A stretch of DNA of 64,000 nucleotides, taken from assembly GCF_932294415.1 (NCBI RefSeq), contig NC_065535.1, forward strand, positions 91,466,862 to 91,530,861, given 5' to 3'. Positions 1 through 11,329 of the stretch are shown in pieces. A program made the translations under genes and the position numbers. Source of the DNA: Quercus robur (lineage: Eukaryota > Streptophyta > Magnoliopsida > Fagales > Fagaceae). How positions within the stretch are numbered: the first letter of the stretch is position 1; each line of letters starts with the position of its first letter. The notes under the pieces were generated by a model. That model was given only the letters and a program-made list of their open reading frames with translations. It did not search any database and had not been told where the DNA came from.

Positions 1-1623
1 TTATGTGTTAGGAGTAATACACAAAGTAATAAAGGAAGAATAAGGATAACACAAAAGTCAAACAGAAATAAACTACTTGGAGGCATAAAATTGTTATCTT
101 TAGACAATATTTGCCCTAACACTCTTGTTATTAAAGGATTATCGCAAACTTGTACATAGGATACAACAAAATTGTTGGGCTTTACAAATAACAATTTTGG
201 AAAATAACCACAGGATTTCTTGTGTTTCTCTCTAACTTATTATTTTTTGAACATAAGTCTTAATTTATACCCATAGGGTTATATTCCATCAAAAGGCACG
301 TATGAAGAGTTAAAATGTTTTATAAAACCATTCACAAGGTTTGAAACCTCTTCAAATATTCAGAACAGTTACCAAAAAATTCTGCGGAAAACTCAGTTTT
401 ACGAGTTACTATCGGTCGAGAGTTCCTTTCGATCGATCGAATGCACTTTTCGATTGATCGAATAAGAATCAAATAGCGATCGAATCATCTAGTGACTCCA
501 GGATTATTTTCTTTATCATTTCGATCGACAAGCAAAATCTTCGACTGATCGAAAATCCTTTAGTTCGAATTTCAATTAGAAAATTCCAAAACTTGAATTT
601 TCACTTTATGAAACAATATTTTCCAAACTCAGATATCATTATTACAACTTATCCATGTATATAGCTATATATGCAACATTACGTGCCCTACATAGATTGT
701 CCTCTCTGATTCAATTGCTAAGACGGACATTGAAGTATTTTACATGTGGTTGAGGGTTAAATGCTTCATTTAACTATCCCATTGGCATGTGCTTTGATCA
801 ATAAAAAGATGTGGAAGTGGCTTTGGTGTTTATGGGTGCAAGGGCTAATTAATATTAGTAAGTAGTCGCCTTTAGTTGCCGTGACTAAGTATGATTGCAG
901 AAAAAAAAAAATGGTTTGGATGTGATGTATTTGCCTATTTATACTAAATATAATGTAAGGTAAAAATGTTCACACCTATTTATATTAGATGAATGTATGA
1001 GTGTGTTCATAAAAAATAAAAAATAAAATAAAAAAAGATGAATGTATGAGTGTAATGTTCAACCTGTGAAATTAATCGCATAATAATCATGCACTTGTTG
1101 TTATGACTAATGAGTGTTATGTTCAACCTATTACTGATTGCATAATAAGCATGCACAATATCCCACAATATGCCAACAATGATAAGCATGACTTCACTGT
1201 AAAAAAAACATGCCCTGTTATAGTCCAAACAAATTAAGCAAAATCAATTCAAAGTTGAAGTGTCGATCGGCCAGCTTTTGGTATTTTATATAGTCACACA
1301 ACTTGTATTTGCAGGCTAGATTTCCTAGTGGTGTGCCATGTGTGAGCGAGAGATCTTTGGATGCATTTTGGGTTTGGGTGTTGTATCGGGTGTCTTTATG
1401 TCACCTTTAATATGCTTATATTGTCAATGAAACTTTTATCTTCAATGTCACCATATATTTAGCCTTAAGCTTAAGGTAAAGTCATGTAAATTTTTGTGCT
1501 AAAACTTAAAAGTGATTGGTTGTTTTATTTTTCTATTTCTATTTTGCTCACTATAATAGTATAATACCCACATTAAGCATTTTTTTTAGGAAAACATATA
1601 TTATACTATGCACAAATTAAAAG

Positions 1624-1628
<5 letters not shown>
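1..1628. other. AT-rich intergenic spacer, no gene seen
   Basis: No open frame here resembles a known protein. The stretch is AT-rich with short A/T tracts. The only structured part is the cluster of TCGATCGA-type palindromes near 405-560, listed separately. It may be the edge of a larger repeat that starts left of the window. Confidence 0.5.
405..560. repeat. cluster of TCGAnnGATCGAA-type palindromic motifs
   Basis: Within about 150 bp there are several variants of one palindromic motif. The best is a perfect 14-bp palindrome TTCGATCGATCGAA at 428-441. Looser versions (TTCGATTGATCGAA, TTCGATCGACAAG, TTCGACTGATCGAAA) follow at about 449, 520 and 546. The surroundings are AT-rich, so the cluster stands out. 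It could be a decayed part of a dispersed repeat; the family is not recognised. Confidence 0.5.

Positions 1629-1655
<27 letters not shown>
1629..1655. repeat. (AT)n microsatellite
   Basis: A 27-bp uninterrupted AT dinucleotide run directly left of the inverted-repeat element at 1657. Confidence 0.9.
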
Positions 1656-1656
<1 letters not shown>

Positions 1657-1658
<2 letters not shown>

Positions 1659-2010
1659 TTTAGGTTTTACACTATATAACTATAAACAATATTACACCAT
1701 TCAATATTTTTTAATTAAATGCGAATTTAAACAAATCTATCGTTAAATTATCTTTATATATTCTTCATATTAACAAATTTTCAAAATGATTAAAAATTAA
1801 TAACCATGTTATCAATTAATTTTTTAAATTTAATTTTTTGTGTTTAAAATAATGCACAAAAGATGAGTTTATAAATTAAATAGTAAATAACATCCAATTG
1901 ATATATAGAACATATAATTCAATGATGAGATTTTCAAAATATGAATTTTATAAGTTATTTGGTAATGTAACATTACTTAGAGTTATACCAGGTATAACTT
2001 GAACCCAATT
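1657..2010. mobile_element. Inverted-repeat MITE, related to the MULE MITE at 51300
   Basis: The two ends form an imperfect inverted repeat of about 50 bp: GGTT, ATAACT and AATRTTACA blocks recur in the same order from both ends. The AT-rich interior has phrases typical of the 51300-51702 and 20107-21506 elements (for example TCAAAATATGAAT and AGTAAATAACAT). No clear target-site duplication was found, so the borders are approximate. Non-coding. Confidence 0.45.
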
Positions 2011-2260
2011 CTATACATAGATTCGTACACATATAAAGAAAATCGATATTTAATAGTTTTTTAATCAGATTAAGATATATAATATATATTATACAAGCTT
2101 ACAATAATATTATCTCACAAGATAATAAGAGTGGCTAATAAGAGTGCGACAAATAATCAACCCGCTAAGTGAAAACTAAGACCAATATATAAGAAAGAAA
2201 GAAAAAAAAAAAAATCCACGGCCTAGGTACTATGTTATCTTGTAGTTTCTTCCATCTCTA

Positions 2261-3491
2261 CTATGCATTGGTAATGGCACACTCTGGAGGAAAGCCCTGT
2301 GGGAAGCGTTTGGTGTCTGTGCAGTAGTTATAAATCATGTAATTTTTCTGCACCCACTTCAGCCTGGCTTGGCTTGTGGTATCCAAATCTTCTTTCAGCC
2401 ATGTATTATTGTTGGAAGTTCTTGAAGATGGAGACTTTGAACTACAAGAAGATGACCCAGAAGACCATAAACATGCTTTGGCATTGAAGTTCCTATATGA
2501 TGCAGTAAAGGGAGCTTGTGTCCAATCTGTCTTCACAAGCCCTCCTCTTGTTGCCCAATCGTCTGCGTTCCAGAGGCTAGAGTATAACCTCATGGGCTGT
2601 TTCTTTGGGAATGGAATGCCAATTGACTCAGAGTTCTTGAACTTTCTAATGGGAGTACCATCCACAGAGAAGCTGAAACGTGCAGCAAAATAGCAAGTTA
2701 ATGCAAAGTTGAAAAAAAAGCCATGAAATAAAATTTCATGCTCAAAGAATTTTAATACATATTAAAAAATGATAAATTTGATTAGTTAAATTTTATTTTG
2801 TCAATCCTCTTAGTCCAGACTCTGCTTTGATATCATAATATTAATCAATTTATACTGTTAGAAAACGGTTAATTTAACAATTTAACCATTATTCTAACTG
2901 ATCCAGAGTGTTCTTACATGATGACTTGTGGATTCCAAAGAACAGAGTAGGTGTGGAAATTAGACGTGGGGTCAAACCAAAGGTAGAATTGTTGCTCTCT
3001 GTTTCCTTTTCCTTGGGTGAATATGTTAGTGTGAAGAATGTAAGGATCACCACTTAGATTACCCAAGAATTCAAAGTCTATCTCATCCCATGTTGACCCT
3101 TTTGAAGATAACTGCAAGTCAAGCACAGAAATATATACTTGTATTAGTCAAAAAAGTACATAATATAAGAAAAAAAAATTTTTGAGGCAGGCAAGTCCTA
3201 TAGTGCAAGGGTACATACATAGTATGCAGTTACTGTGCCTGCAGAGTTTCCAGGGACAAGTTTGAGCTGCATGTCAATCTTACCAAAGAGAAATTCATTC
3301 CGGGATTGAAAGCCAGAGCCAGAGGCCCTATCAAGTGAGAGAGTAAGAAGTCCCCCATTATTGAGTATCTTACCACGACCATCACCCCAAGTGACATCAA
3401 AGTTCTGATTAAGGCTACCTGCATAGGCAACCAAAGCATAGCTAGCCAAGAAAGTTAGTAACAGCTTCAATGTTGAAGAAGAGGGAGCCAT
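2261..3491 (-). CDS. XTH: Xyloglucan endotransglucosylase/hydrolase (XTH copy 1)
   Basis: Secreted GH16 enzyme that cuts and religates xyloglucan in the cell wall. Exons on the minus strand are 3491-3219, 3111-2918 and 2672-2261 (273+194+412 nt), giving 292 aa, normal for the family. The introns have GT-AG ends and lie after the TAYY motif (phase 0) and inside the Ile codon before FSVDG (phase 2). Visible are a signal peptide (about residues 1-24, ending AYA), the catalytic block [10 protein letters not shown] with Glu101 and Glu105, an N-glycosylation site at Asn109 (NLS), and XET_C cysteines including the YNYC and PPEC motifs at the C-terminus. The start at 3491 is chosen because the signal peptide begins there; an in-frame ATG at 3596 would add 35 Ser/Ile-rich residues. 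It is the only member of the cluster on this strand. Resembles the XTH22/TCH4-like group. Confidence 0.95.
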
Positions 3492-3779
3492 AGAGAGATT
3501 TTCTTTTGTTATTGTTATTATTATTGATGAGGATGGGACAGAAGAGGGTTGAGATAGGAGAGAAATAATGTTGGGTTGGTGAAGATTGTGGTGCATGGAA
3601 TTGGCATTTTAAAGGAGGGAAAAGGTAAGTGAGAAGTGAGAACGTTATTGGAAGGGTGCCTCCCAATGTCAAGTTGTGGGGTTTCTATTTGAGCAAGAGC
3701 TGGACACAGATGGCAAAGGGTGGTAGTACTGGGTGCTATGATTTTGAAATGCAAATAGAGACAATAAATTTTGAGTAGT

Positions 3780-6700
3780 GATAGCTACACAAAGTTTACG
3801 TGACACACACTATCACGTCGGGTGAAATTTTCAATTAAAATGATTGTTGTCGTTTTGCAATTATAATTGATATGAGAGTGTGCAATAAAAAATGTGTAAC
3901 AAGATTTAGCCATAAATTTTAGTATATTTTTTAAATTTGATGTGATTAGTACAATATTACTTTCACAGGATCATAACTAATATTAGTTTTTTTTTTTTTT
4001 TTTTTCGAGCGATAGTTTAATAGTATAATGGAGAAAGGAGCATTTGTAGGCGGGTATTTGCGTTATAAACATTAAAAAAAAAAAAAATGTTAATTGGTCT
4101 ATAAGGTTGTTGACATCACTAACACTATTTTTATTAATACAAATCATAACTTATTATTTCAATAGTTGGTAAAAAAATTTGTGAAATTTATTGTATATTC
4201 ACCTGTTGTTTTGCAATGTGCATGTCGCACATGTTACAAGTGACAATCCAACCTTCACTAGATAACACACAGTCGCTACTGATGAGACCTTTTAGACCAA
4301 TCTTGTTGTGCCTCGTCCACTTTAAACTTGCCTTACGCAATATGGCTTACTGGATTAGACCAGTGACCAGGATAGTTGGATTTCTTTCTAGTAGAACCTC
4401 TATCTATAATCTATTATTGATAAAGATTGATTGCAAATTAACATATATCCAGCCAAATTGAAAGCTATGATTGGGTTTTATTCTGTTTTTATTTTTTATT
4501 TTTTTATAAACAACGATTGGGTTTATTCAATTTCTACTTGCGAGGAATACTTTTTGTCGGCCCACGCTCGCCCATAGTGCTCACAAGTTGCAGCAAAACC
4601 ACAAGTTTAGATCAAATTATGTGTGATACTATTAATTTAAAAAGGAACTGAGATGATAATAATTGAATTAATCTGGATAACAGTGTTCTTAAAGTATTTG
4701 TTAATTAATCATTCTAAAAAATTTATAATACTATTACTTTTATAAAAAAAATATAAAAAATTGAAATAAATTTTTTTTTTCATAAAAAATTTTTAAAAAT
4801 AATTTATTAACAAACATATGTTAAACCTTTTTTTAAATTAAATTATTATTTAGTTGACTAAGTCAATTTGATTAAGATATATTTGGAATTAAATATATAA
4901 CTTTAGAAGCCAGCTGTAATTGGGATGTATGGATAAGCATGGGAGGGTTGGTTAGATATTTTTGTCATTAATAATTTAATAGTAGTAAGTTCAATAGTAA
5001 TATCAAGAGTATTACAAAAATAGTAATATCAAGAGGACATGGAAATGAGGTAATTGGTTGATTTTGTTTAGTTTTTGACCTTAGTTCCCGTACATTTGGT
5101 GGCAGAGTAGGTGGGATGGAACATTGGAAGGAGACAAACGCTGCTTGAGTATAGTAACATTAAAGTGACCGACAGCTCATGAGGACCAGGGATATTTTAG
5201 TTTAAGTAAGATTGAAAAACATACTTTTTATAGTGAAAAAATAGTAAAACTCCAAATATATTTGGATGGGTCCCAACTCAAAAGTTTAGTCGGTTCTCAT
5301 CCAAACAAGTAAAAAGTATAGTCGACTAGCCATTTTAGCTCATAAAGTTTTTTTTTTTTTTTTTTTTTTCTTATGGGAGCTCATAAAGTTTTAGTCTCTC
5401 ATATGGCATGACAGCTCATAAATTTGCACGTCACTCTATACAAGCTAAAAACGATAACTTTAAGTTTGTTCTAGGAATTAAAATCGATAATTTAAGTTTT
5501 AAGATTCAAAACATTAATTTTAAGTTTGTTATTAAGGACTAATGGGGGTTATAAATAATCATTTTAAATCTGTTAAGAACTAAGAGCAAACACTTCAAAT
5601 TTCAATAACTAAAGTCACTCGTAGGCTAAAATTTAGGAACCAAAAATTTTAACCCAAAAAAAAGGGAAAAAAAGTATACCCAGGAACTGTTTAATACAGA
5701 TTGAGATCATTTTTAAGTGAGATTTTTCTCTCTTTTTTTAATATTGAAATATCAATTAAATAATATTTATTTAACTTTTTTTTTTTTTTTTTTTTGTGTT
5801 GGAAAACCAATGTTCTTGCTACTTAAGATATAAAATTATTAATTAAGTTCTTGTATTTAGATTTTATTAGTCTCTTTTACAATTATAAAAGCTAGTTCAC
5901 TTTAATTAACAAACTCATAACTATTTTATTTTGCTGAAATAATTTAGGGGTTCAATTAAGTTAGATTTCTATTAGCCTTATATTTTGTGGGCCTACTAGG
6001 AGTTGGGAGAAATAATGCAAAATCCTTTTACATTTTATTATTTTCAAAAAAAATTAATTATAACCTACAACTTTTGAGATTTTTGTACAACTTTGGCTCC
6101 TTTTGTTTTCAAGACCTTGAAACCATTTCATAAAATTTTGGGGCATAAGGCTAGGCCTGACTCAAAGAGCCGCCTAAGCATACCCATAAAAGAAATGGTT
6201 AGGCCATTCCAAATTTGAAAAAGTCTGGAGATACACATTTTGTCAACACATATTAATATATTATCACATCTTGTGTATATATCAAGTGATGATTAGATTT
6301 TTTTTTTTTTTCAAGTGCCAATAGTGATCTCATGTATAACTGATGTCACCCAATTACAAGTCAATAAATGCGCAAGTTGTTACAAAGTGTTTCAAAATGT
6401 GTCCTTAGAAAAATTTCTCCAAATTCCATACTTAATTCATGGTTTAAAAAAACCAAAATGGTCAAAGAATTGGAAAAATGAGCAATTCCCAATATTTCCC
6501 CGTTCTTGACTGGTTTTCACTATTTTTTGCAAGATTTTTTTGGTTTTTACTGTACTAGTTCTATGTCCAATTCCTAATTAAACCAGTTGGTTTGGTTTGA
6601 TTTTTAAAACAGTGCTTAAATCCTAACATGACTTCTTGGTATGTTATAAGAGTGCCTCAGGAAAATTATTTTACTAAAATCCAGATTACAACCTCTAAAT

Positions 6701-7484
6701 ATTGGCTAATTTTTTTTTTGTCTCTAAATTTTATATTTAATTAATTTTTCTTAGAGAAGAACATTTAATTTGTGTTGGCAATTCTCAAAAAAAAAAAAAA
6801 AAAAAAAAAAAAATTGTGTTGGCATGCTTTGGTTCATGACCGATTGGGCTTCTTTAGGGTGTAATAAGATGATGGATTTCAGTGGTGGCGGCGAGCCTAA
6901 TGGGTCTGTGTGGGCTAACTTGGTGGGCCGGTTTTGGGCATTGAGTGTTTAAAAATGGTTCTGGTGTATCATGCATGTGGCCGTATGGGTCCGTGGCAAG
7001 TCTTGTAGCATAGGCGGTGTTGTAAAGAGTTTGTACTTTGTTGTGGTGCTGCTTGGAGATGGAGAACACGTACTTTTGGGTGTGTATGTTTTGCAAGAAT
7101 TTTTTATTTTTATTTTTGTAGTTTTAATTACAATTCATGATTTATAACATAATTTTTAGTAATTAATTATTATTGTCTATTATTTTGTTAATAATGTGTG
7201 TGTCAAGTCGGTAGTCAGTTAGCTATTTTTCATCACAAAATTGACAATAAAAACCAAAGTGACAATGACTTCAAATCTCAATGATTAAAATGACCGTACT
7301 AAAATGAAGATCAAATTGAAAATTGCTCCAAAATTTAGGGACCACAAAAGTTTTTATTTTGCCTTGTATATAACATCCATCTCATATGGAGATGGACCCC
7401 ATAAACATAAGAGGAATGTTATATGTAATAGTTACAAATAAATTATATCTTCTCAAACTTCTAATATTTTTTTATCTCATACAT
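3780..7484. other. Intergenic spacer, no gene seen
   Basis: AT-rich DNA with many homopolymer T or A tracts (for example about 3988-4004, 5348-5368 and 6787-6813). Short frames are not conserved-looking. A GC-richer patch at about 6840-7095 stands out in base composition, but I cannot assign it to any family; it may be a fragment of a transposed sequence. Confidence 0.45.
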
Positions 7485-7575
7485 AGTTTTTGGCACTCTG
7501 CTAGTGAATTAAATTATTGTAAAAATTTAAGTTTTTGGCACTCTGTTGGTGAATTAAATTATTGTAAAAATTTTA
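7485..7575. repeat. 45-bp tandem repeat, two copies
   Basis: Two adjacent units (7485-7529 and 7530-7575) both read AGTTTTTGGCACTCTG, then GGTGAATTAAATT or AGTGAATTAAATT, then ATTGTAAAAATTT. They differ at only a few positions, so the duplication is fairly recent. Confidence 0.85.
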
Positions 7576-7689
7576 AGTTGATAGACTTATAAGGTGAAAA
7601 AATTGGAGTGGATAGGAAAATAATATATATAGCATCCATAAAATTAACTCACACTAGAAAAGGTCAAAGTTCATTTCTTTAAGACTACT

Positions 7690-8004
7690 ATATTTGGTAA
7701 CTATTTTTAATTTTGTTTTTAAAAACTTATTTTTAAGAAACGGTTTTATTGTGTTTCCAAAATTAAAAACACGTTTGGGTAGTTCAAAATAAGCAGGAGA
7801 AAGAGTGTGGGTTTTATTTTTGTTTAAGCTAGGATTTGAAGCTTGGACCTTATTAAGTGTACTTGGTTTTTCCCTGTTTTCAAATTTGAAAACAATTCTT
7901 AAACTATTCTCAATTTCCTTTGAAAATAGAGAAGTGTAAAATAGAAAATAGTTATTGAAAACAAAAAATTGTTAAGAAAAAAAACAGTTACCAAACACAT
8001 ACTA
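7690..8004. mobile_element. hAT-like MITE with TTTGGTAACT ends
   Basis: The left end starts TATTTGGTAACTATTTTT and the right end, read on the other strand, starts TGTGTTTGGTAACTGTTTTT; both continue into T-rich sequence with AATTTT/ACAATT blocks. Both flanks contain ACTACT, compatible with a short target duplication. About 315 bp, non-coding. Ends of this TTTGGTAACTGTTTTT kind recur in many plant MITEs. Exact borders are uncertain. Confidence 0.5.
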
Positions 8005-8929
8005 CTTTTTAAGTACTTTTAAGTTTTTACAGAAAAGAAAAGATAGAGCAAGAAAAAACCATCCATATATGGAAAAAGAAAATGAACATCATAAAGGATT
8101 ATACAAAATTATTACATCTAGCACTTTTTTTTTTCTTTCTAATAAACTAATTAATGAGAAGAAAAAACGTAACCCAAAGAAGAAGAAAAAATTGAATCAT
8201 ACCCTTTTTCAGTTTTCCTCAACAAAAAAAACCCTCAACAATAACAATTTCCATATTCAAGAAAAAGAAACAATAACAACAACGGCCTTTCTAGATATGA
8301 AATGCAACTAATTAAGTAACAAACCGCGAAGAAAACCAAATGGATGAATTTTGCGGAGCCTCTCTTTGATAACCTCCTAACACTCTGTTTCATTTCTCCA
8401 AATGGATGAATTTCCTTATAAAAATAATTTCATCCTCATGATTCATGAAGGAGACAGGCTTTTGGAGCAAGGTTGAATCTGCGATTAAAGTTACCATTAC
8501 CTTGTCCCAGCTCCACTATTTTGTTAAAGGTAAATGTCAAGATTCTTTTTTATTTTCTTCTCTAAAATTTGTTTATTTATTTTTCCTGCTTTTTGGTGTT
8601 TTTCTTAAAATTTTCGGTCTACTTATGCTCAAGTCATATTAATGTTAAGCCTTTTCCAAGTGCATGCTCTTCAAGGACAAAGAATCATGTTTATAGATTG
8701 CTATTAGATTGCTATTTTTTATATATATCCAACGTATATTTTGAGAAAAGCTTAACAGTTATCAAGAGTTTTATAACTCAACTGACGAGGTTTGTTTTAT
8801 CTCGCTAATGGGCTTGAATTGCATGATATATGCTTTGTTATGAACTTGTCCATATTTAGAGTAAAAATTAAGAAAATGTTCCCATTAATCTCCTCTTTCA
8901 TTTTAACAGTTTGTGCATAGACAACAAGC

Positions 8930-9376
8930 ATGGTGATTTTCAAGATGAGTCCATTAATCATCATGAGCAACATTCTTGGACTCACGCTCATCATCATAGT
9001 GGCTACATTGAAACCATGCTATGGACTTTACCTTGGCAGAAGACACTTATACATTAGGAATGACTTGGAAAACCACTTGCCGCTGAAGATTCATTGCTGG
9101 TCCAAAGACAATGACTTAGGCCTTAAGACTTTGAATTTTACCCAGGAAACCAGTTGGAGCTTCAAAGACAATAACATCTGGGGTACAAAATTTGAATGCG
9201 ACATGGAGTTTCAACTGGAAGGTCAAATGAAGAGGGGACAAGTCGTGGTGTATAACAATAAGAAGAAGATTAGAACACGAGAGTGCCGCAAGAGGTGTAA
9301 ATGGTCAGTTCGCAAATATGGGTTATATGCATTTGATGAGAAGGATAAAAAGTGGGACTTTGAGATTCCATGGTAA
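8930..9376 (+). CDS. S-protein homologue (plant self-incompatibility S1 family)
   Basis: An intronless 148-aa secreted protein of the S1/SPH family (Pfam Plant_self-incomp_S1). Residues 1-32 form a hydrophobic signal peptide ending near PCYG. The mature part has the family pattern: an opening strand ending in IHCWSKDNDLG, then WSFKDNNIWGTKFEC, then a basic stretch with ECRKRCKW, ending in GLYAF. The four family cysteines are at 56, 90, 119 and 123. A glycosylation site is possible at Asn69 (NFT). In poppy the founding member is the stigma determinant of self-incompatibility; most plant homologues have unknown roles as small secreted signals. The ATG at 8930 precedes the signal peptide; Met6 is an alternative. 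An AG 3-prime-splice-like site at 8908-8909 and a donor-like GGTAAATG at 8529 leave room for a 5-prime UTR exon, but that is speculative. Mature part is Lys/Arg-rich. Confidence 0.9.
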   Translation: MVIFKMSPLIIMSNILGLTLIIIVATLKPCYGLYLGRRHLYIRNDLENHLPLKIHCWSKDNDLGLKTLNFTQETSWSFKDNNIWGTKFECDMEFQLEGQMKRGQVVVYNNKKKIRTRECRKRCKWSVRKYGLYAFDEKDKKWDFEIPW

Positions 9377-10053
9377 TTGTGCTTCTGATATTATTCTGAA
9401 TGAGACTCTGTGTGAACAAATCTATGTTACGTAGCCGCATATGAACGTACCTTATATATGTAGTAAAATTCTTCCTCTAATTGATGGACTTAAACCAATA
9501 GAAGTCTATCAATTATATGATCGGTGTGATGAACTTGTGAGTCAAATCTATGTTACATGGCTGTATATGAACACAATTATAAAATATGAAATTGTTAATC
9601 TTATTTTTGCTGAATTGGGATGAGCTGAATTTTCAACTTATCTCCACTTACAGCTTAATTTTGCTACTATTCATAGGTTTCACTGCACTTTTTGATACTA
9701 TTTATGAGTCTTACTGTACTATTCAGCTTATTTTTTTAACATTTTTTTTTTTACTTTTTTAGCAAAAAGTTTTCAATTTCAGCTAAATAAATTGTTTCAA
9801 ACAGACACTGATTAATGGACTTAACCCATGGGTCTCCCAATGTACCATATCCACATTGCTATAATGATATCATTTGCAGGAGTGATTTGCAACAAGGTTT
9901 TTTATTTTTATTTATAATATTTGCAACAAGTTGTTAGCGTAGAGAAATGGCAAAAGTCTAAATGCTCAACTATTGAGGACAGACATTCTTTTTCTAACCT
10001 TATTTTATAATGCTTTTTATTTTTATAATGCTTACAAACCTTAGGTTATACTG

Positions 10054-10086
<33 letters not shown>

Positions 10087-10176
10087 ATGTTTCCTTCGAG
10101 AATTACTTTTGTAATTTGTTTTACTGTAAAATCAATATAAATAAATTAGGGTTTTAATTAATGTGGAAATAATAAT
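9377..10176. other. Intergenic spacer downstream of the S-protein homologue
   Basis: AT-rich and non-coding. A duplicated phrase (GTGTGAACAAATCTATGTTACG near 9410, echoed near 9530) lies just after the stop codon. A 32-nt or longer T tract sits at about 10050-10082. Confidence 0.5.
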
Positions 10177-10860
10177 TGTAAGGACTCAATTTGTAACGAC
10201 CCCAAATTGGTGTATTGGGTTCGAACGTTAAAGACCCAAATAATAAAATTTGTAGAGAGTGGGATAAAAGGTTAGGCCTTGGTTATTGGACAGTAGTCAG
10301 TCATGGTGTTCATGATAATCGCATAGGGGTGAACCGTGCTTGCCCAAGAAGACTTTCTCCTCGGCATGGCCTGGGAGGCTCTGGTTCTTGGCCTTGGTCC
10401 CAGTCCCCTTTTCTGGATTGCTTCTTTCTCCTTTTATACTAGCCTTTACCCTCCCTCCAACGTCCACATGTAGGTTCAGCTTTCTAGGGTTGATACTTGT
10501 CCTATCAGCCCAGACCTAAAATGGTTGGGGTTGGTTGTAAAAACTGAAAAGTATTGCTCTGTCAGGCGCAGAGTACTTAATTGTAGTAATGGCAGCCTTT
10601 CCCTTGTCATTTGTCGCCACACTGTTCAGGGGTCCTTTCCCCATCAATGCGGAGGTGTTTAGCTTTTCCTTGAATCGCTCCTATACCGTACTCGCCCTTT
10701 CTTCTAGGAGCGCTTTGGGATGCCGAGGACAGAATCGTCCTCGGTTATATCTCTAGGCCATTTGGACTTCCGTTGCATATCCTCAGCAACGCCTCTCCTC
10801 GGCGTGGGCCTTGGGCCCTAATGTAAAGTGGGTCGGGATCACAAATTCTCTGGCCCCACA
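10177..10860. mobile_element. Solo LTR, family A (first copy)
   Basis: A 684-bp block starting TGTAAGGACTC and ending GGCCCCACA, flanked by a 5-bp duplication ATAAT (10172-10176 and 10861-10865). TG...CA ends with a 5-bp duplication are the standard signature of an LTR retroelement. No internal region accompanies it, so it reads as a solo LTR. It shares AATAAAATTTGTAGAGAGTG and CTCGG-rich motifs with the copy at 13486-14241. Base composition is much more GC-rich than its surroundings. Superfamily not determined; perfect flanking repeats suggest moderate age. Confidence 0.75.
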
Positions 10861-10865
10861 ATAAT

Positions 10866-11329
10866 AATAATAATAATAATTATTATTATTATTATTAGAG
10901 ATAAGCAATAACTGTAATTTCTTTTTTGAACGTGAAAAAAAAATCCTAATTCTCTTTTTAAATTCAAAATGAATTTGTTATTTGACATTTATGACTTTAT
11001 TTTTAAATGAAGTTACCATTCATTAATGAGAGTATTTTTGAACCACAAAAATCTAGTTGAAAGAGGGAAATCCTCTTATATATAGTACAGATGTATAAAA
11101 GTGTAGTGTGTTCACAAAAACCTAACTTTTATTTTAATTATGCCTTTCAAATATGTTTACATGCTGAAATTCACTTGCTCATTAATGATCTAATGTTAGA
11201 AACAACCTTTATTAAAAAATCAATGAGAAATGAGATCACTTCAAGTAAATTGTGCTTCTTTTGCCACCCATAGTGGCTCGCACTTCTTTCATTAGCAACA
11301 TTGATTTTAATAACGGATTAATAATGAAA
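10866..11329. other. AT-rich spacer
   Basis: A 38-bp (ATA)n/(TTA)n palindrome at 10861-10898 adjoins the solo LTR. The rest shows nothing coding. Confidence 0.4.

Noticed and set aside
2299-2693. Plus-strand frames of 62 and 105 codons
   Set aside because: They are antisense shadows of XTH exon 3, which has clear family motifs on the minus strand.
7485-7575. Possible CRISPR-like or satellite array
   Set aside because: Only two units, directly adjacent with no spacers; a simple tandem duplication in a plant spacer.
8069-8311. 80-codon Lys/Asn-rich frame upstream of the S-protein homologue
   Set aside because: Low-complexity A-rich DNA; no domain, signal or conserved motif.
10215-10442. 75-codon frame in a GC-rich block
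   Set aside because: Falls entirely inside a solo LTR.
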